From Arthrobacter terricola (lineage in GTDB: Bacteria; Actinomycetota; Actinomycetes; Actinomycetales; Micrococcaceae): 64,000 bases of DNA. The position numbers and the translations under genes are program-made. Positions 42,368-51,229 of the stretch are shown here, one piece after another (position 1 is the stretch's first letter; every line of letters begins with the position of its first letter). The stretch spans positions 1 to 64,000 of the forward strand of contig NZ_SMRU01000002.1 of the NCBI RefSeq assembly GCF_004354015.1, written 5' to 3'. The notes beneath the pieces are model-generated. The model was not told where the DNA came from. It saw only the letters and a list, made by a program, of their open reading frames with translations, and ran no database searches.

Positions 42368-43321
42368 GTCATGCCAAAGAAGGTCCAGAACGAGCTCGCC
42401 CGGGTAACCGAAGCAGAGCCGGGTCCGTTCGCCAGGGACCTCATGGTCACATTGTTTGGATTTGTATGGCGCAACCCGGGCGCCTTTCTTCCCTCGGCAG
42501 CCCTCGTGGAGCTGATGGCCGGCTTTGAAGTTGGACCAGCTAACGCCCGGGCGACGTTGAGTCGCATGGCCCGGGACGGGATTTTGGAACTGCGACGGAC
42601 TGGGCGCCATACCCTCTATCGAATTAGCGATGAGACGGTTACCCGTGTTGAATCCGGCACCAAGCGGGTGCTGTCTTTCGGAGCCTCGGACTCCTGGGAT
42701 GGCAATTGGACAATGGTGGCCTTTTCCATACCCGAGGAGCACCGCGAGATCCGGGCAGCATTCCGCACGCAACTGAGGTTTGAAGGTTTTGCCCCGTACT
42801 ACGATGGCATGTGGATCACACCCGGCTGCCGCACCGAGGGAATTTTGGGACAGATTCGAGCCCTGAATGTGGACCATGCAGCTGTATTCACAGTCCCCCA
42901 CGCGGACATCGAGATCATAGGGCGGCAGCCCTTGGACGCATGGGACTTGGATCCCGTGCGCGAGAGGTACGTCGACCTCAAGGAACGTTCTGATGCTCTT
43001 CACGAGCTATCCATGCAAGGTGACATGAATCCCGCCTCCGCGCTCAGGCGAAGGACCGAACTCCTTATCAGCTTCAGAAGGACCGTCCGCATGGATCCCG
43101 AACTACCGCTGCGCATGATGCCGTCCGGCTGGCCGAGACCGATTGCGCGGGACGCGTTCATGCAAGCTTTCGATGAGCTCGCCGTCCTTGCCGCCATCAG
43201 GGTCCGCCAGGTTTTCAGCCGCTATGATCCCGAACTCGGCGAGCACATGGCGGCCCTTACCGAAGTCCCCTTCGCTGAACTTGGTAGAACGAACCCCGCC
43301 CGGGAGACAGTGAGCGCTTAG
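42365..43321 (+). CDS. PaaX-family transcriptional regulator (first copy)
   Basis: The 318-residue protein has the PaaX N-terminal winged helix (LMVTLFGFVWRNPGAFLPSA; VGPANARATLSRMARDGIL; RRTGRHTLYRI) and the central PaaX domain (DSWDGNWTMVAFSIPEE; FEGFAPYYDGMWITP). PaaX represses phenylacetate catabolism and is released by phenylacetyl-CoA. Here neither paaABCDE nor paaK is seen, so the effector is likely another acyl-CoA. A second ATG at 42371 is possible. It is upstream of an alpha/beta hydrolase gene. Confidence 0.88.
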   Translation: MVMPKKVQNELARVTEAEPGPFARDLMVTLFGFVWRNPGAFLPSAALVELMAGFEVGPANARATLSRMARDGILELRRTGRHTLYRISDETVTRVESGTKRVLSFGASDSWDGNWTMVAFSIPEEHREIRAAFRTQLRFEGFAPYYDGMWITPGCRTEGILGQIRALNVDHAAVFTVPHADIEIIGRQPLDAWDLDPVRERYVDLKERSDALHELSMQGDMNPASALRRRTELLISFRRTVRMDPELPLRMMPSGWPRPIARDAFMQAFDELAVLAAIRVRQVFSRYDPELGEHMAALTEVPFAELGRTNPARETVSA

Positions 43322-43454
43322 CACCGACCCTGACCGCACCCCGGGGCCAGTTGTTTGGTATGCTTCAAGAGATATACTACTTTTTTGCCGCTGTCGCATT
43401 AAATAATGTCTTATATGTATCTCGGATGGCTGCCCACAATTTAGGTGTCATTAC

Positions 43455-44312
43455 ATGGACGAAATCTCCCTCATCAAAGACCATGCACGCGCTCTCGGCG
43501 TCGCTGTCCCCGCAGTCGATAGACTCTCGGTGACGGATGGGCCGGCGAAGGTGAGCGGCCTCCAATGGGCAAGCAATCCCCGGCTCGTAGTCCTTCACGG
43601 CGCCCGTCTGGAGGCGCACACCTGGAACGGGGTGCTGCTCCGCCTCGGCGTGCCCGCCCTGGCTTACGACCTGCCAGGCCATGGCCATTCCCGGTATTTG
43701 GCGCCGGATGAATACACCATTTCTGCCATGGCCGGTATCCTCGCCCATGCCATCCGCCGTGACGTGCCGCAGGATTTCACACTCGTGGGGCACTCACTTG
43801 GCGCCATGGTCTCCATAGCCTTGGCGGCACGCCACCAGCTTCCCGTCAAGCGCCTGGTATTGCTGGATGCAACACCCCATGGGCTCGGTGGATTCCCGGG
43901 AGATCCGGTGGTTCCGATTCAGCACGTCGGAACCCTCGACGAATTGGTGGACGCGGTCCATGCTGGGGCCCCGGGTCGGGATCGGCAATCCTTGGTCAGA
44001 GGGGTCTCACGGAACGTCCGGAAACGCAGCGACGGCTTCGTGGAGTGGAGGTGGGATCCAAGGTTCAGCGAATCAGCGCAACTGCGCCGGGCCGAGAAAA
44101 TGGCTGTATGGAACTCGCTTGCTTCGCTTGACATCCCCATTACGTTGATTCGGGGTGGCCATTCACAGCTGGTTACGAACGGGATGACGGAGGAATTCCT
44201 GCGATACGTGCCGCAAGCGACTGTTGAAGTGGCCCCGCGGAGTGGACACAACGTTCACACGGACGCTGCGGCTTGGCTGGCCGATTGGCTCGCTGCGCTC
44301 CCCGAAATGTAG
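43455..44312 (+). CDS. Alpha/beta-fold hydrolase
   Basis: The 285-residue protein has VVLHGARLEAHTW (oxyanion region), DLPGHGHSR, the nucleophile elbow LVGHSLGAMVS at about 109-119, and a late His in PRSGHNVHTDA. It is an esterase, lactonase or ring-fission-product hydrolase. The region 43360-43454 before it is AT-rich and likely contains its own promoter. The gene is convergent with the SDR gene downstream, so it is regulated separately from the long operon. Confidence 0.8.
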   Translation: MDEISLIKDHARALGVAVPAVDRLSVTDGPAKVSGLQWASNPRLVVLHGARLEAHTWNGVLLRLGVPALAYDLPGHGHSRYLAPDEYTISAMAGILAHAIRRDVPQDFTLVGHSLGAMVSIALAARHQLPVKRLVLLDATPHGLGGFPGDPVVPIQHVGTLDELVDAVHAGAPGRDRQSLVRGVSRNVRKRSDGFVEWRWDPRFSESAQLRRAEKMAVWNSLASLDIPITLIRGGHSQLVTNGMTEEFLRYVPQATVEVAPRSGHNVHTDAAAWLADWLAALPEM

Positions 44313-44371
44313 CGCCAACCCAGTCCTCGTATCGCGGGAATTCTCCGCTGTGATCGCAACCCCCGTTCTGC

Positions 44372-45130
44372 TCAGACCGCGGTAAGCCCGCCATCGGCCG
44401 CGATAGCCTGCCCGGTGATGAAGGATGCCCTCTCGGAAAGGAGAAATGTGACTGGCCCCGCGATTTCCACTGGATCAGCCCGCCGTCCAATGGGTGCGGT
44501 GATCGGTTGGTGCCCCATGGCCTTTCCTCCAAGGATGCTTTCACCGAAATTCGTCATCGTTGATCCGGGATGGACGCAATTGGCCCGCACGCCTTCACCG
44601 CCATACCTAGCCGCTACATGCCGGGTGAACTGGGCCAATCCCGCCTTCGAAGCCCCATATACCGCTGCCGAGTCTGCATGGCGCGACAAGATCGCTCCAG
44701 TCGATCCGATGGTCACAATTGACCCGCCACCGGCTTCCACCATGGGGCGGATGAAGTGTTTAAGGAAAAGAAAGTTTCCATCCAGGTTGACTGACATGAC
44801 CTTGCGCCACGTCGCCAGGTCCATATTCTCAATCGAGCCGCTGGCGCCGATGCCAGCAGCGAGGCACAGGGCCGTGACGGGACCGCGCCAGGCTCCAGCC
44901 TCATGGGCGCAAGCGAGCACCTGATCCTCGTCCGAAGCGTCACAGGCGATCCTGCGAGCAGATCCGCCAGCTTCTTCGATATCCTTCACAGTAGCTTCGG
45001 CACGCGTCGGATCTATGTCTACGGCAATGACGTGCGCGCCCTCGCCGGCGAGCTCAAGGGCGACCGCTCGGCCGATACCGCTGCCAGCGCCGGTAACAAG
45101 GGCCACACGAGCTTTAAGTCCAAGATCCAT
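44372..45130 (-). CDS. SDR-family oxidoreductase (end of the long operon)
   Basis: The 252-residue protein has TGAGSGIGRA, CLAAGIG in place of NAG, VTIGSTGAILSRHADSAAVYGASKAG (Ser, Tyr, Lys) and a C-terminal SFITGQAIAADGG. It is a classical SDR of full length. It is the last gene of the minus-strand operon after an ANL ligase and a gap of 103 bases. The N-A-G to A-A-G change is mild and common. Confidence 0.85.
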   Translation of the reverse strand: MDLGLKARVALVTGAGSGIGRAVALELAGEGAHVIAVDIDPTRAEATVKDIEEAGGSARRIACDASDEDQVLACAHEAGAWRGPVTALCLAAGIGASGSIENMDLATWRKVMSVNLDGNFLFLKHFIRPMVEAGGGSIVTIGSTGAILSRHADSAAVYGASKAGLAQFTRHVAARYGGEGVRANCVHPGSTMTNFGESILGGKAMGHQPITAPIGRRADPVEIAGPVTFLLSERASFITGQAIAADGGLTAV

Positions 45131-45233
45131 TCTTTCTTATTCCTTTTCGTTATGGTTTTGGCCCGCGGGCGGCGGGGGACAACTACGGCGATAAGCAACA
45201 CAGCCGCGTCGAAAGAAGGCCCCCGCGCCTCCC

Positions 45234-46739
45234 TCAGGACGTGTGCGCCCGCAGCAAGTCACGCACGGAAAGCCTCAGCAGCTTGCCGGTTTCGTTATAG
45301 GGAAGCTGCTCCACCTCGACGATGCTTGCGGGGACGCGCGAGGAGCGAAGCTTGCTGCGGACCAAGGCCTTTAGCGCCTCGCGGTCAATGGCAGCTCCCT
45401 CAGAGGCCACGATCACCGCCACGGGCACCTCGCCCCAGGTCTCGTCCGGTTCAGCGACGACCGCGACGTCGGCCACTCCTGGGTCTGTACGGAGTACGTC
45501 CTCGATTTCGCCCGGGGAGATGTTTTCCCCACCGCGGACGATGACGTCGTCTACGCGTCCCAGGAGGAACAGGTAGCCTTCTTCATCAAGCCAGCCCTCG
45601 TCCCGGGTGCAGAACCAACCGTCGAGCAGCTGCGAACCGTTGCCTTTGTATTCGCCGGAGACCTGTGGGCCGCGAACCCAAATCTCTCCTTGGACGCGGG
45701 AACCGACCGGCATCCCGTCGGCGTCGCGAACTTGAAGCTCCAGGCCGGGGATCGGACGCCCCACGGATCCAAGCCTGGCGCGGACGGCCGGGTCTTCGCT
45801 TTCCAACGCTACTCGGTGATCATCGGGACCGAGCAAGGTGATCGTTGAACTGGTTTCGGTCAGTCCGTAAGCGTTCGTGAATCCAACGTGAGGCAGTTGC
45901 GCCAATGCGGACTCAATGAGTTCGATCGGCATGCGGCCGCCCCCATAGGAAAGGTTACGCAGCTGGGGCAAGGTCTCCCCCTCATCCGAGAGCACGGAAA
46001 GGATCCGCTGAAGCATGGTTGGAACCACCATTGCCTGGGTGACCCCCTCACGGACTACGGCTGCAACCCAGCTCCCGGCTTCGAAGGAATCGAGGTAGAC
46101 CATCCGACGCCCGGCGAACATGGACGTCAGGACCGAGGCCAGGCCAGCGATGTGATACGGAGGAACGCTCACCAGCACGGCTTCCATCTCATCAGCCGAA
46201 ACGGCATCCACCGTGCCCAGAACGTAGGACGCCAGGCTGTCATGCTTGAGGACCACGATTTTCGGCTCACCGGTGGTGCCGCTGGTGAAGAGCCAGCACG
46301 CCGCGGTACCGGCCTGGTCATCGTCGCTATCGACGACGACGTCCCCGGCAGGTTCCAGCGCCGACTCCAGGATCTCGGCGCGAAGGCGGATGGTCGGATT
46401 GTTCAGGCCTTCGAGGCGGGCCGCGCCGACGGAATCGGTCACCACAAGGGTATTCTCCAGCCGCTCCACCTGCCGGCGCAGCTGCTCGTCGGCGAGCCGG
46501 TAGTTCAGCGGCACGAAGGGTATCCCGGCTTTGGCAGCCGCGAAGAACAGCAGCGGAAAGACCACCGAGTTGGTGTCCACCATGGAGACGTTCCCATAGC
46601 CTGCGGCTTTCAGCTGCGCGCCGAGGACGGACGATGCACGGTTCAGCCCCTCGTAGCTCAGCTCAGTAGTGGCATCGCGCACTGCCGCCCGGTCCGGCAC
46701 GGTTTCGGCGACGATGGAAAGGAGGACCGAAATGTTCAT
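45234..46739 (-). CDS. Acyl-CoA synthetase (ANL superfamily), long operon
   Basis: The 501-residue ligase has LFTSGTTGEPKIVVLKH (P-loop), YGLTETSSTI, TRDEGWLDEEGYL, DDVIVRGGENISPGEIED and NETGKLLRLSV. It activates an organic acid as CoA thioester. ATG 46739 is preferred because the extension to 46832 overlaps the preceding small gene and has no homology. It is in the same operon as two CoA-transferases, offering two ways of making CoA thioesters. Confidence 0.87.
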   Translation of the reverse strand: MNISVLLSIVAETVPDRAAVRDATTELSYEGLNRASSVLGAQLKAAGYGNVSMVDTNSVVFPLLFFAAAKAGIPFVPLNYRLADEQLRRQVERLENTLVVTDSVGAARLEGLNNPTIRLRAEILESALEPAGDVVVDSDDDQAGTAACWLFTSGTTGEPKIVVLKHDSLASYVLGTVDAVSADEMEAVLVSVPPYHIAGLASVLTSMFAGRRMVYLDSFEAGSWVAAVVREGVTQAMVVPTMLQRILSVLSDEGETLPQLRNLSYGGGRMPIELIESALAQLPHVGFTNAYGLTETSSTITLLGPDDHRVALESEDPAVRARLGSVGRPIPGLELQVRDADGMPVGSRVQGEIWVRGPQVSGEYKGNGSQLLDGWFCTRDEGWLDEEGYLFLLGRVDDVIVRGGENISPGEIEDVLRTDPGVADVAVVAEPDETWGEVPVAVIVASEGAAIDREALKALVRSKLRSSRVPASIVEVEQLPYNETGKLLRLSVRDLLRAHTS

Positions 46740-46744
46740 GGCAT

Positions 46745-47038
46745 TCAGTCCGAAGATGGAAGAGCTTGGGTCTGGAGCTCGTTCATCGTGCGCCCGTCGG
46801 CCGCCAACGGCCCGGCACCGCCTTTGGTGCACAGCACCAGCAGGCCGCTCGCCTCATCCGAATACCGCTTTCCCAGCAGCACCGGCGTATCGGACCCGCC
46901 CGCAGGAGCGGACTCAGGGCGTGTGGCCAGCATCGGTTCTCCTGCGCAGGCAAGCTCAACGGACGCGGCTTTGACGACGATTACCTCGGCGGTCGAGCTT
47001 GCGCTGTACAACCGCTGTCCGGGGGTGATGGTGGACAT
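46745..47038 (-). CDS. Small conserved protein of acyl-CoA catabolic clusters
   Basis: The 97-residue protein has GKRYSDEASGLLVLCTKGGAG, then LAADGRTM and a terminal LPSSD. Small proteins with this G-K-R-Y...E-L-L-C-T-K pattern are encoded beside acyl-CoA synthetases in actinobacteria; the function is unknown and I do not know a name. It ends five bases before the ligase start. Confidence 0.6.
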   Translation of the reverse strand: MSTITPGQRLYSASSTAEVIVVKAASVELACAGEPMLATRPESAPAGGSDTPVLLGKRYSDEASGLLVLCTKGGAGPLAADGRTMNELQTQALPSSD

Positions 47039-47068
47039 GATTCTCCTTGCCTAATTCTGTTGGGGGAC

Positions 47069-47848
47069 TCAGTTGTTGCGGAACTGCTCTGCGCGCAGGC
47101 GCATGGCGCCGCCGTCGACAAGCATCATGTCCGAGGTGACGTACTTTGACTCATCCGATGCCAGGTAAAGCGCGGCGTAGGCAATGTCCTCCGGCTCGCC
47201 CCTGCGATCGACGCAGAGATCCACAATCGGGGCTTGCTTGTAGGTGCCGTTTGCGCGTGCTGCACGGCTCATCGGGGTATCCACGGGGCCTGGGCAGATA
47301 GCGTTGGCGCGGATGTTGTACTCGCCGTATTGGAACGCGATGCTGCGGGTCAGCGAGGCCACCCCGCCCTTGGACGCCGCGTAGGCCGCACGGGGGCCCA
47401 TCCCCATGGCCGCAGCCGAGGCGATGTTGACGATCGATCCGCCGCCGCGTTCGAGCATGGCAGGGAGCACGTACTTGCAGCAGAAGAAGACACCCTTGAG
47501 GTTCACGTTCATGATCCGATCCCACGCCTCTTCGGTGACCTCGTGGATCCGCAGGGTGTCCCCCGAAGAGATGCCGGCGTTGTTCACCAGCACCGAAATC
47601 TCCCCGTAACGTTCAATCGTGTCCTGGGCGAGGCGCTCCACGTCTTCGGCTTTGGTGACGTCCACCTGCTGGAAATTGGCCGTGCCTCCGGCTGCCCGGA
47701 TAAGCTCGACAGTCTCTTCCCCGCCGGCCGGTGACGCATCTGCGACGACGACGATGGAGCCCTCCTCGGCGAACTTCTCCGCGATCCCGCGGCCGATGCC
47801 GCTGCCGGCGCCCGTGATAATGCTGACTTTGCCCTGGAGCCTATTCAT
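47069..47848 (-). CDS. SDR-family oxidoreductase
   Basis: The 259-residue protein (ATG 47848) has SIITGAGSGIGRG, NNAGISSGDTLR, VNIASAAAMGMGPRAAYAASKGG (Ser, Tyr, Lys) and YVTSDMMLVDGGAMR. It is a complete classical SDR with NAD(H)/NADP(H) Rossmann fold. It lies 55 bases downstream of another SDR with related sequence, so the two may act on successive hydroxyl groups or arose by duplication. Confidence 0.85.
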   Translation of the reverse strand: MNRLQGKVSIITGAGSGIGRGIAEKFAEEGSIVVVADASPAGGEETVELIRAAGGTANFQQVDVTKAEDVERLAQDTIERYGEISVLVNNAGISSGDTLRIHEVTEEAWDRIMNVNLKGVFFCCKYVLPAMLERGGGSIVNIASAAAMGMGPRAAYAASKGGVASLTRSIAFQYGEYNIRANAICPGPVDTPMSRAARANGTYKQAPIVDLCVDRRGEPEDIAYAALYLASDESKYVTSDMMLVDGGAMRLRAEQFRNN

Positions 47849-47903
47849 TCGATCCCTCACTTAGCTTTCTTCCTGCACAAATCTGGACAAATCCGACGTC
47901 GCA

Positions 47904-48710
47904 CTAGTCAGTGCGGGTCCGGGTGGTGCCGCCGTCGACGGGAAGGACGGTGGCTGTGACGTAAGCGGATTCATCCGAGGCGAGGTACACCGCGGCGTAG
48001 GCGATGTCGTCCGGTTCTCCGAAACCAGGCAGTACGCGATTGATGATCTCGACGCTCCCCGCGGCCTCATCCTCCGAGGTATGGGCAAGGAAGTCGTTTT
48101 TGTACTGGGCCGATTGCGCCAACTCCGTGCGACGATCGGTTTCGATCGTGCTCGGGGAGATCACGTTGGCGCGGATGTTGAACTCGGCGACCTGGGTGGC
48201 AACACCCTTGGTGAAGGCGTTCACTGCGCCCTTGGAAGCCGCGTAGGCAGGCTGCGCGGACTTGGCCAAGGCCGCAATCGAAGAGATGTTGACGATGGAG
48301 CCTCCACCTGCGGTGCGCATCGCCGGAACGGCGTACTTGGTAGTGAGGAACACGCCTTTCGCGTTGGTGTCCATCATCAGGTCCCAGTCCCCTTCGGGTA
48401 GGTCACTGATCTCGCGCGTGTCCAGCCCATAGACGCCGTGGCTGTTGCACAGAACATCGAGTTTGCCGTAGATGGCCACGGTCTCCTCCACCAGCCGCTT
48501 CACGTCTTCGGTGTCGGTGACGTCGGTCCGGATGAAGGTAGCCTGGCCGCCCGCGTCCTTGATGAGCTCCACCGTTTCCTTGCCCTTCGCCTCGTTGCGG
48601 TTGGCGATAACAACCTGCGCTCCTTCATGTGCAAACATCCGGGCGATTGCGCGTCCGATGCCCTCGCCGGCACCTGTAACAATGCTGGTTTTGCCAGTCA
48701 GACGATCCAT
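47904..48710 (-). CDS. SDR-family oxidoreductase
   Basis: The 268-residue protein (ATG 48710) has SIVTGAGEGIGRA, NSHGVYGLDTR in place of NAG, NISSIAALAKSAQPAYAASKG (Ser, Tyr, Lys) and AYVTATVLPVDGG. The frame is open far upstream to 49136 but overlaps the CoA-transferase gene, so the ATG at the start of the Rossmann fold is chosen. It is close in sequence to the next SDR downstream. Confidence 0.85.
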   Translation of the reverse strand: MDRLTGKTSIVTGAGEGIGRAIARMFAHEGAQVVIANRNEAKGKETVELIKDAGGQATFIRTDVTDTEDVKRLVEETVAIYGKLDVLCNSHGVYGLDTREISDLPEGDWDLMMDTNAKGVFLTTKYAVPAMRTAGGGSIVNISSIAALAKSAQPAYAASKGAVNAFTKGVATQVAEFNIRANVISPSTIETDRRTELAQSAQYKNDFLAHTSEDEAAGSVEIINRVLPGFGEPDDIAYAAVYLASDESAYVTATVLPVDGGTTRTRTD

Positions 48711-48750
48711 GGTTTTGTTTCCCTTCATCAAAGGTTCGGTGGGTTCCGCC

Positions 48751-50001
48751 TCAGCGGAAAACGTCCTCGAGCAGCAGCTCAATGTATTCGGGGTCGGACA
48801 TGCCCAGGAGCTCGGTGGCGACGTATTCGTTGTGCTCGCCCATCCCGGGTGCGGGGCGCAACCGGGCTGGTGTTGCGCTGAGCCGGAATGGAGGCACTTG
48901 GTGGCCGAAGGGGCCAAGGACCGAGTGCTCCACGGTCTGCAGGAATCCCCGTTCCCGCAACTGGGGATCGTTGTCAATAATGTCCTCCGCTCCTTGGACA
49001 GCGGCCGCACGGACGCCACGCTCCTGCAGGTACGCCATGACGTCGTGGGGGTCGCGGGTGGACGTCCATTCCCCCACCAGCCGCTCAAGCTCATCCTCGT
49101 TAGCCTTCCTGGCTTCCAAAGTGGCGAATCTGGCATCAGCAGCCCAGCCGGGATTGCCGATGGCGGCCACGAAATCGTTCCACTCCTGGTCCGAGAAGAC
49201 CGCGATAGCGCACCAGCGGTCCTCGCCCGTGCACGGGAAGACGCCGTGGGGGGCGGCGTTCACTACACGGTTGCCGGTGCGGCCCTCAAGGCGGCCGTTG
49301 GACTGCCAGTCGAGCACGGCAGGCGTGATCTCCTGGGTCGTGACTTCGAACATGCTCGCCTCCATGTACTGCCCCCGGCCGGTCTTTTCGCGGTGCGCCA
49401 GAGCGGCGACGACAGCCACGGCGTTCATCTGCGGCACGACGTAGTCCCCGTAGATGCCCGAGCTCGGCGTGACGGGCACCCGGTCCGGCCAGCCGGTCAG
49501 GTTGAGGCGGCCCGAAATGGCAGCGCCGGTGCCGTCAATACCCCATTCCTCCGCCAGCGGTCCGGTCTGTCCGAAGAGACTGCCGCTGATGAAGATGATG
49601 TCCGGGTTGATGGTCTTCATGTAGTCGTAGTCCAGTCCGAGCCGCTGCAGCGTTCCCGGGGTGAAGTTTTCGTTCACGACGTCCGCCCAGGCGATCAGGC
49701 GGTCGAGTACTTCGCGGGAGCGGGGATTCTTCAAATCCAGGGACAGGCTGTACTTGGAGCTGTTGAGGTGGGCGAACCAGGGCTTGTCATCGAGGCTGGT
49801 GTGGGAGGACTTCGAATAACGGCGGTCCACCCGGGTCATGTCCGGGCGGGAGGTGGACTCAACACGGATCACTTCGGCGCCGTGATCGGCTAGGAACTTG
49901 CCCGTCAAGGACCCTACGATCGCCCAACCGAAGTCGAGCACTTTGACTCCTGCCAACGCGCCCTTGGCGGCCGGAAACTGGGAGGCGGATTCAGATGGCA
50001 T
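48751..50001 (-). CDS. Class III (CaiB/BaiF) CoA-transferase
   Basis: The 416-residue protein has VLDFGWAIVGSLTGKFLADHG, VENFTPGTLQRLGLDY, and SGIYGDYVVPQMNA with the Asp that forms the covalent aspartyl-CoA intermediate. It moves CoA between acids. Its start overlaps the end of the upstream CoA-transferase gene by 11 bases. Two different family members in tandem could form a heteromer, as in some benzylsuccinate or carnitine enzymes, or act at two steps. Confidence 0.86.
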   Translation of the reverse strand: MPSESASQFPAAKGALAGVKVLDFGWAIVGSLTGKFLADHGAEVIRVESTSRPDMTRVDRRYSKSSHTSLDDKPWFAHLNSSKYSLSLDLKNPRSREVLDRLIAWADVVNENFTPGTLQRLGLDYDYMKTINPDIIFISGSLFGQTGPLAEEWGIDGTGAAISGRLNLTGWPDRVPVTPSSGIYGDYVVPQMNAVAVVAALAHREKTGRGQYMEASMFEVTTQEITPAVLDWQSNGRLEGRTGNRVVNAAPHGVFPCTGEDRWCAIAVFSDQEWNDFVAAIGNPGWAADARFATLEARKANEDELERLVGEWTSTRDPHDVMAYLQERGVRAAAVQGAEDIIDNDPQLRERGFLQTVEHSVLGPFGHQVPPFRLSATPARLRPAPGMGEHNEYVATELLGMSDPEYIELLLEDVFR

Positions 50002-51229
50002 TGGCGCTCCTAAGTTCGTCGATCTTCTCGGTGCTCAGACCGAGTTCGTCACGGAAGACAACCTCGTTGTCGGCACCCACCTGGGGCGCGGCCGTGAGGC
50101 TGAAGTTCTCGGTGTCCCGGGACTGGAAGAAGTATTTCGGGAACTCGAGGCTTCCGAGGACGGGGTCCTCCAAACGGGTCCAGTAGCCGCGTGACCTCAG
50201 TTGCTCGCTCTCAAGCAGATCGTGCGGGTCGTTGGCCACCGTGGCATTTGTGCCGCGCTTGAGGCTTTGTTCGCGGATTTCGTCCTTGGTGAAGCGGAGG
50301 AAGAATGGCCGGATCGCGTCTGCGAACCGGTCCCACTGCTCCTGCGGAATGCCGGCCTTGTCGAATTTCATCCAGTCCGTTACCTCGCGCAGGGGATTCT
50401 CCTCGAGGTACTCGTCCATCCAATCGGAAAGGGCCTTGTTGGCGGGAGCGCCAAACGCGCCGCCGAGCATGTGCCAGAACAGGTGCCCGTCCTTGCACTC
50501 CCAGAACCAGTCGGTCGACGTCGGTCCCATCTGCGACTTGTGGCCATCCCGTGTCAGGGACACCCGTTCCATGTCCCAGGCCAGGATTGAGGACGTCAGA
50601 CGGCTCGCGGCAACCTCCTGGACCGAGACATCCACCTGCTGGCCCTCGCCGGACATCAGCGCGTGGTAGTACGCCATCACCCCACCCAACGCCCCGGCGA
50701 TCCCTGCATGGAACAGACCCGAGTCCAGGGATTCCTTCACCGGCGGCCGGTCGGGGTCGCCGGTGTTGTTGAGGACCCCGCTCATGGCGATCGCAATCAA
50801 TTCAGAGCCCTTGTAGTGGCTGTACGGGCCGACCTGGCCAAACGGGGTGATCGAGATGACCACAAGCTTCGGGTTGATGGCTCGCAACGCCTCGTAGCCC
50901 AGGCCGATCCGCTCGAGATAGCCGGGTTCGAAGGACTCCATGACGAAATCCACGCGGCTGACCAGATCACGGAATACTTCCGTTCCCCGTGGGTTCTCAA
51001 TGCCCAAGGTGATGCCCCGCTTACCGGTATTGAACGCTTTCCAGTACAGGCTGCGTTCCACCCCGGGGATGTCCTGGTGGAACGGCGGGATCATCCGCGA
51101 GGCGTCGCCTCCGGGCCGTTCGACTTTGATGACATCGATGCCCAACTCAGTTAGTACCTTGCCGCAGACGAATCCTGTCTCGTCCGTCAGGTCAAGAGCC
51201 CGAGCACCGCTCAGGAGTCCCTTATTCAT
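49991..51229 (-). CDS. Class III (CaiB/BaiF) CoA-transferase
   Basis: The 412-residue protein has ARALDLTDETGFVCGKVLTELG, MESFEPGYLERIGLGYEALR and KESLDSGLFHAGIAGALGG. The catalytic Asp of the family normally lies in a G-D-x-x-x-G segment about 15 residues before the end of this helix. Here that position may be Glu or the nearby Asp of SLDSG, so the assignment is not certain. ATG 51229 overlaps the dehydratase-like gene stop (ATGA). It is coupled to the next transferase gene. Confidence 0.83.
   Translation of the reverse strand: MNKGLLSGARALDLTDETGFVCGKVLTELGIDVIKVERPGGDASRMIPPFHQDIPGVERSLYWKAFNTGKRGITLGIENPRGTEVFRDLVSRVDFVMESFEPGYLERIGLGYEALRAINPKLVVISITPFGQVGPYSHYKGSELIAIAMSGVLNNTGDPDRPPVKESLDSGLFHAGIAGALGGVMAYYHALMSGEGQQVDVSVQEVAASRLTSSILAWDMERVSLTRDGHKSQMGPTSTDWFWECKDGHLFWHMLGGAFGAPANKALSDWMDEYLEENPLREVTDWMKFDKAGIPQEQWDRFADAIRPFFLRFTKDEIREQSLKRGTNATVANDPHDLLESEQLRSRGYWTRLEDPVLGSLEFPKYFFQSRDTENFSLTAAPQVGADNEVVFRDELGLSTEKIDELRSANAI

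Noticed and set aside
45888-47054. Plus-strand frame opposite the ANL ligase
   Set aside because: Shadow of a gene with complete AMP-binding motifs.
48472-49893. Plus-strand frame opposite the CoA-transferase
   Set aside because: Shadow frame without homology.
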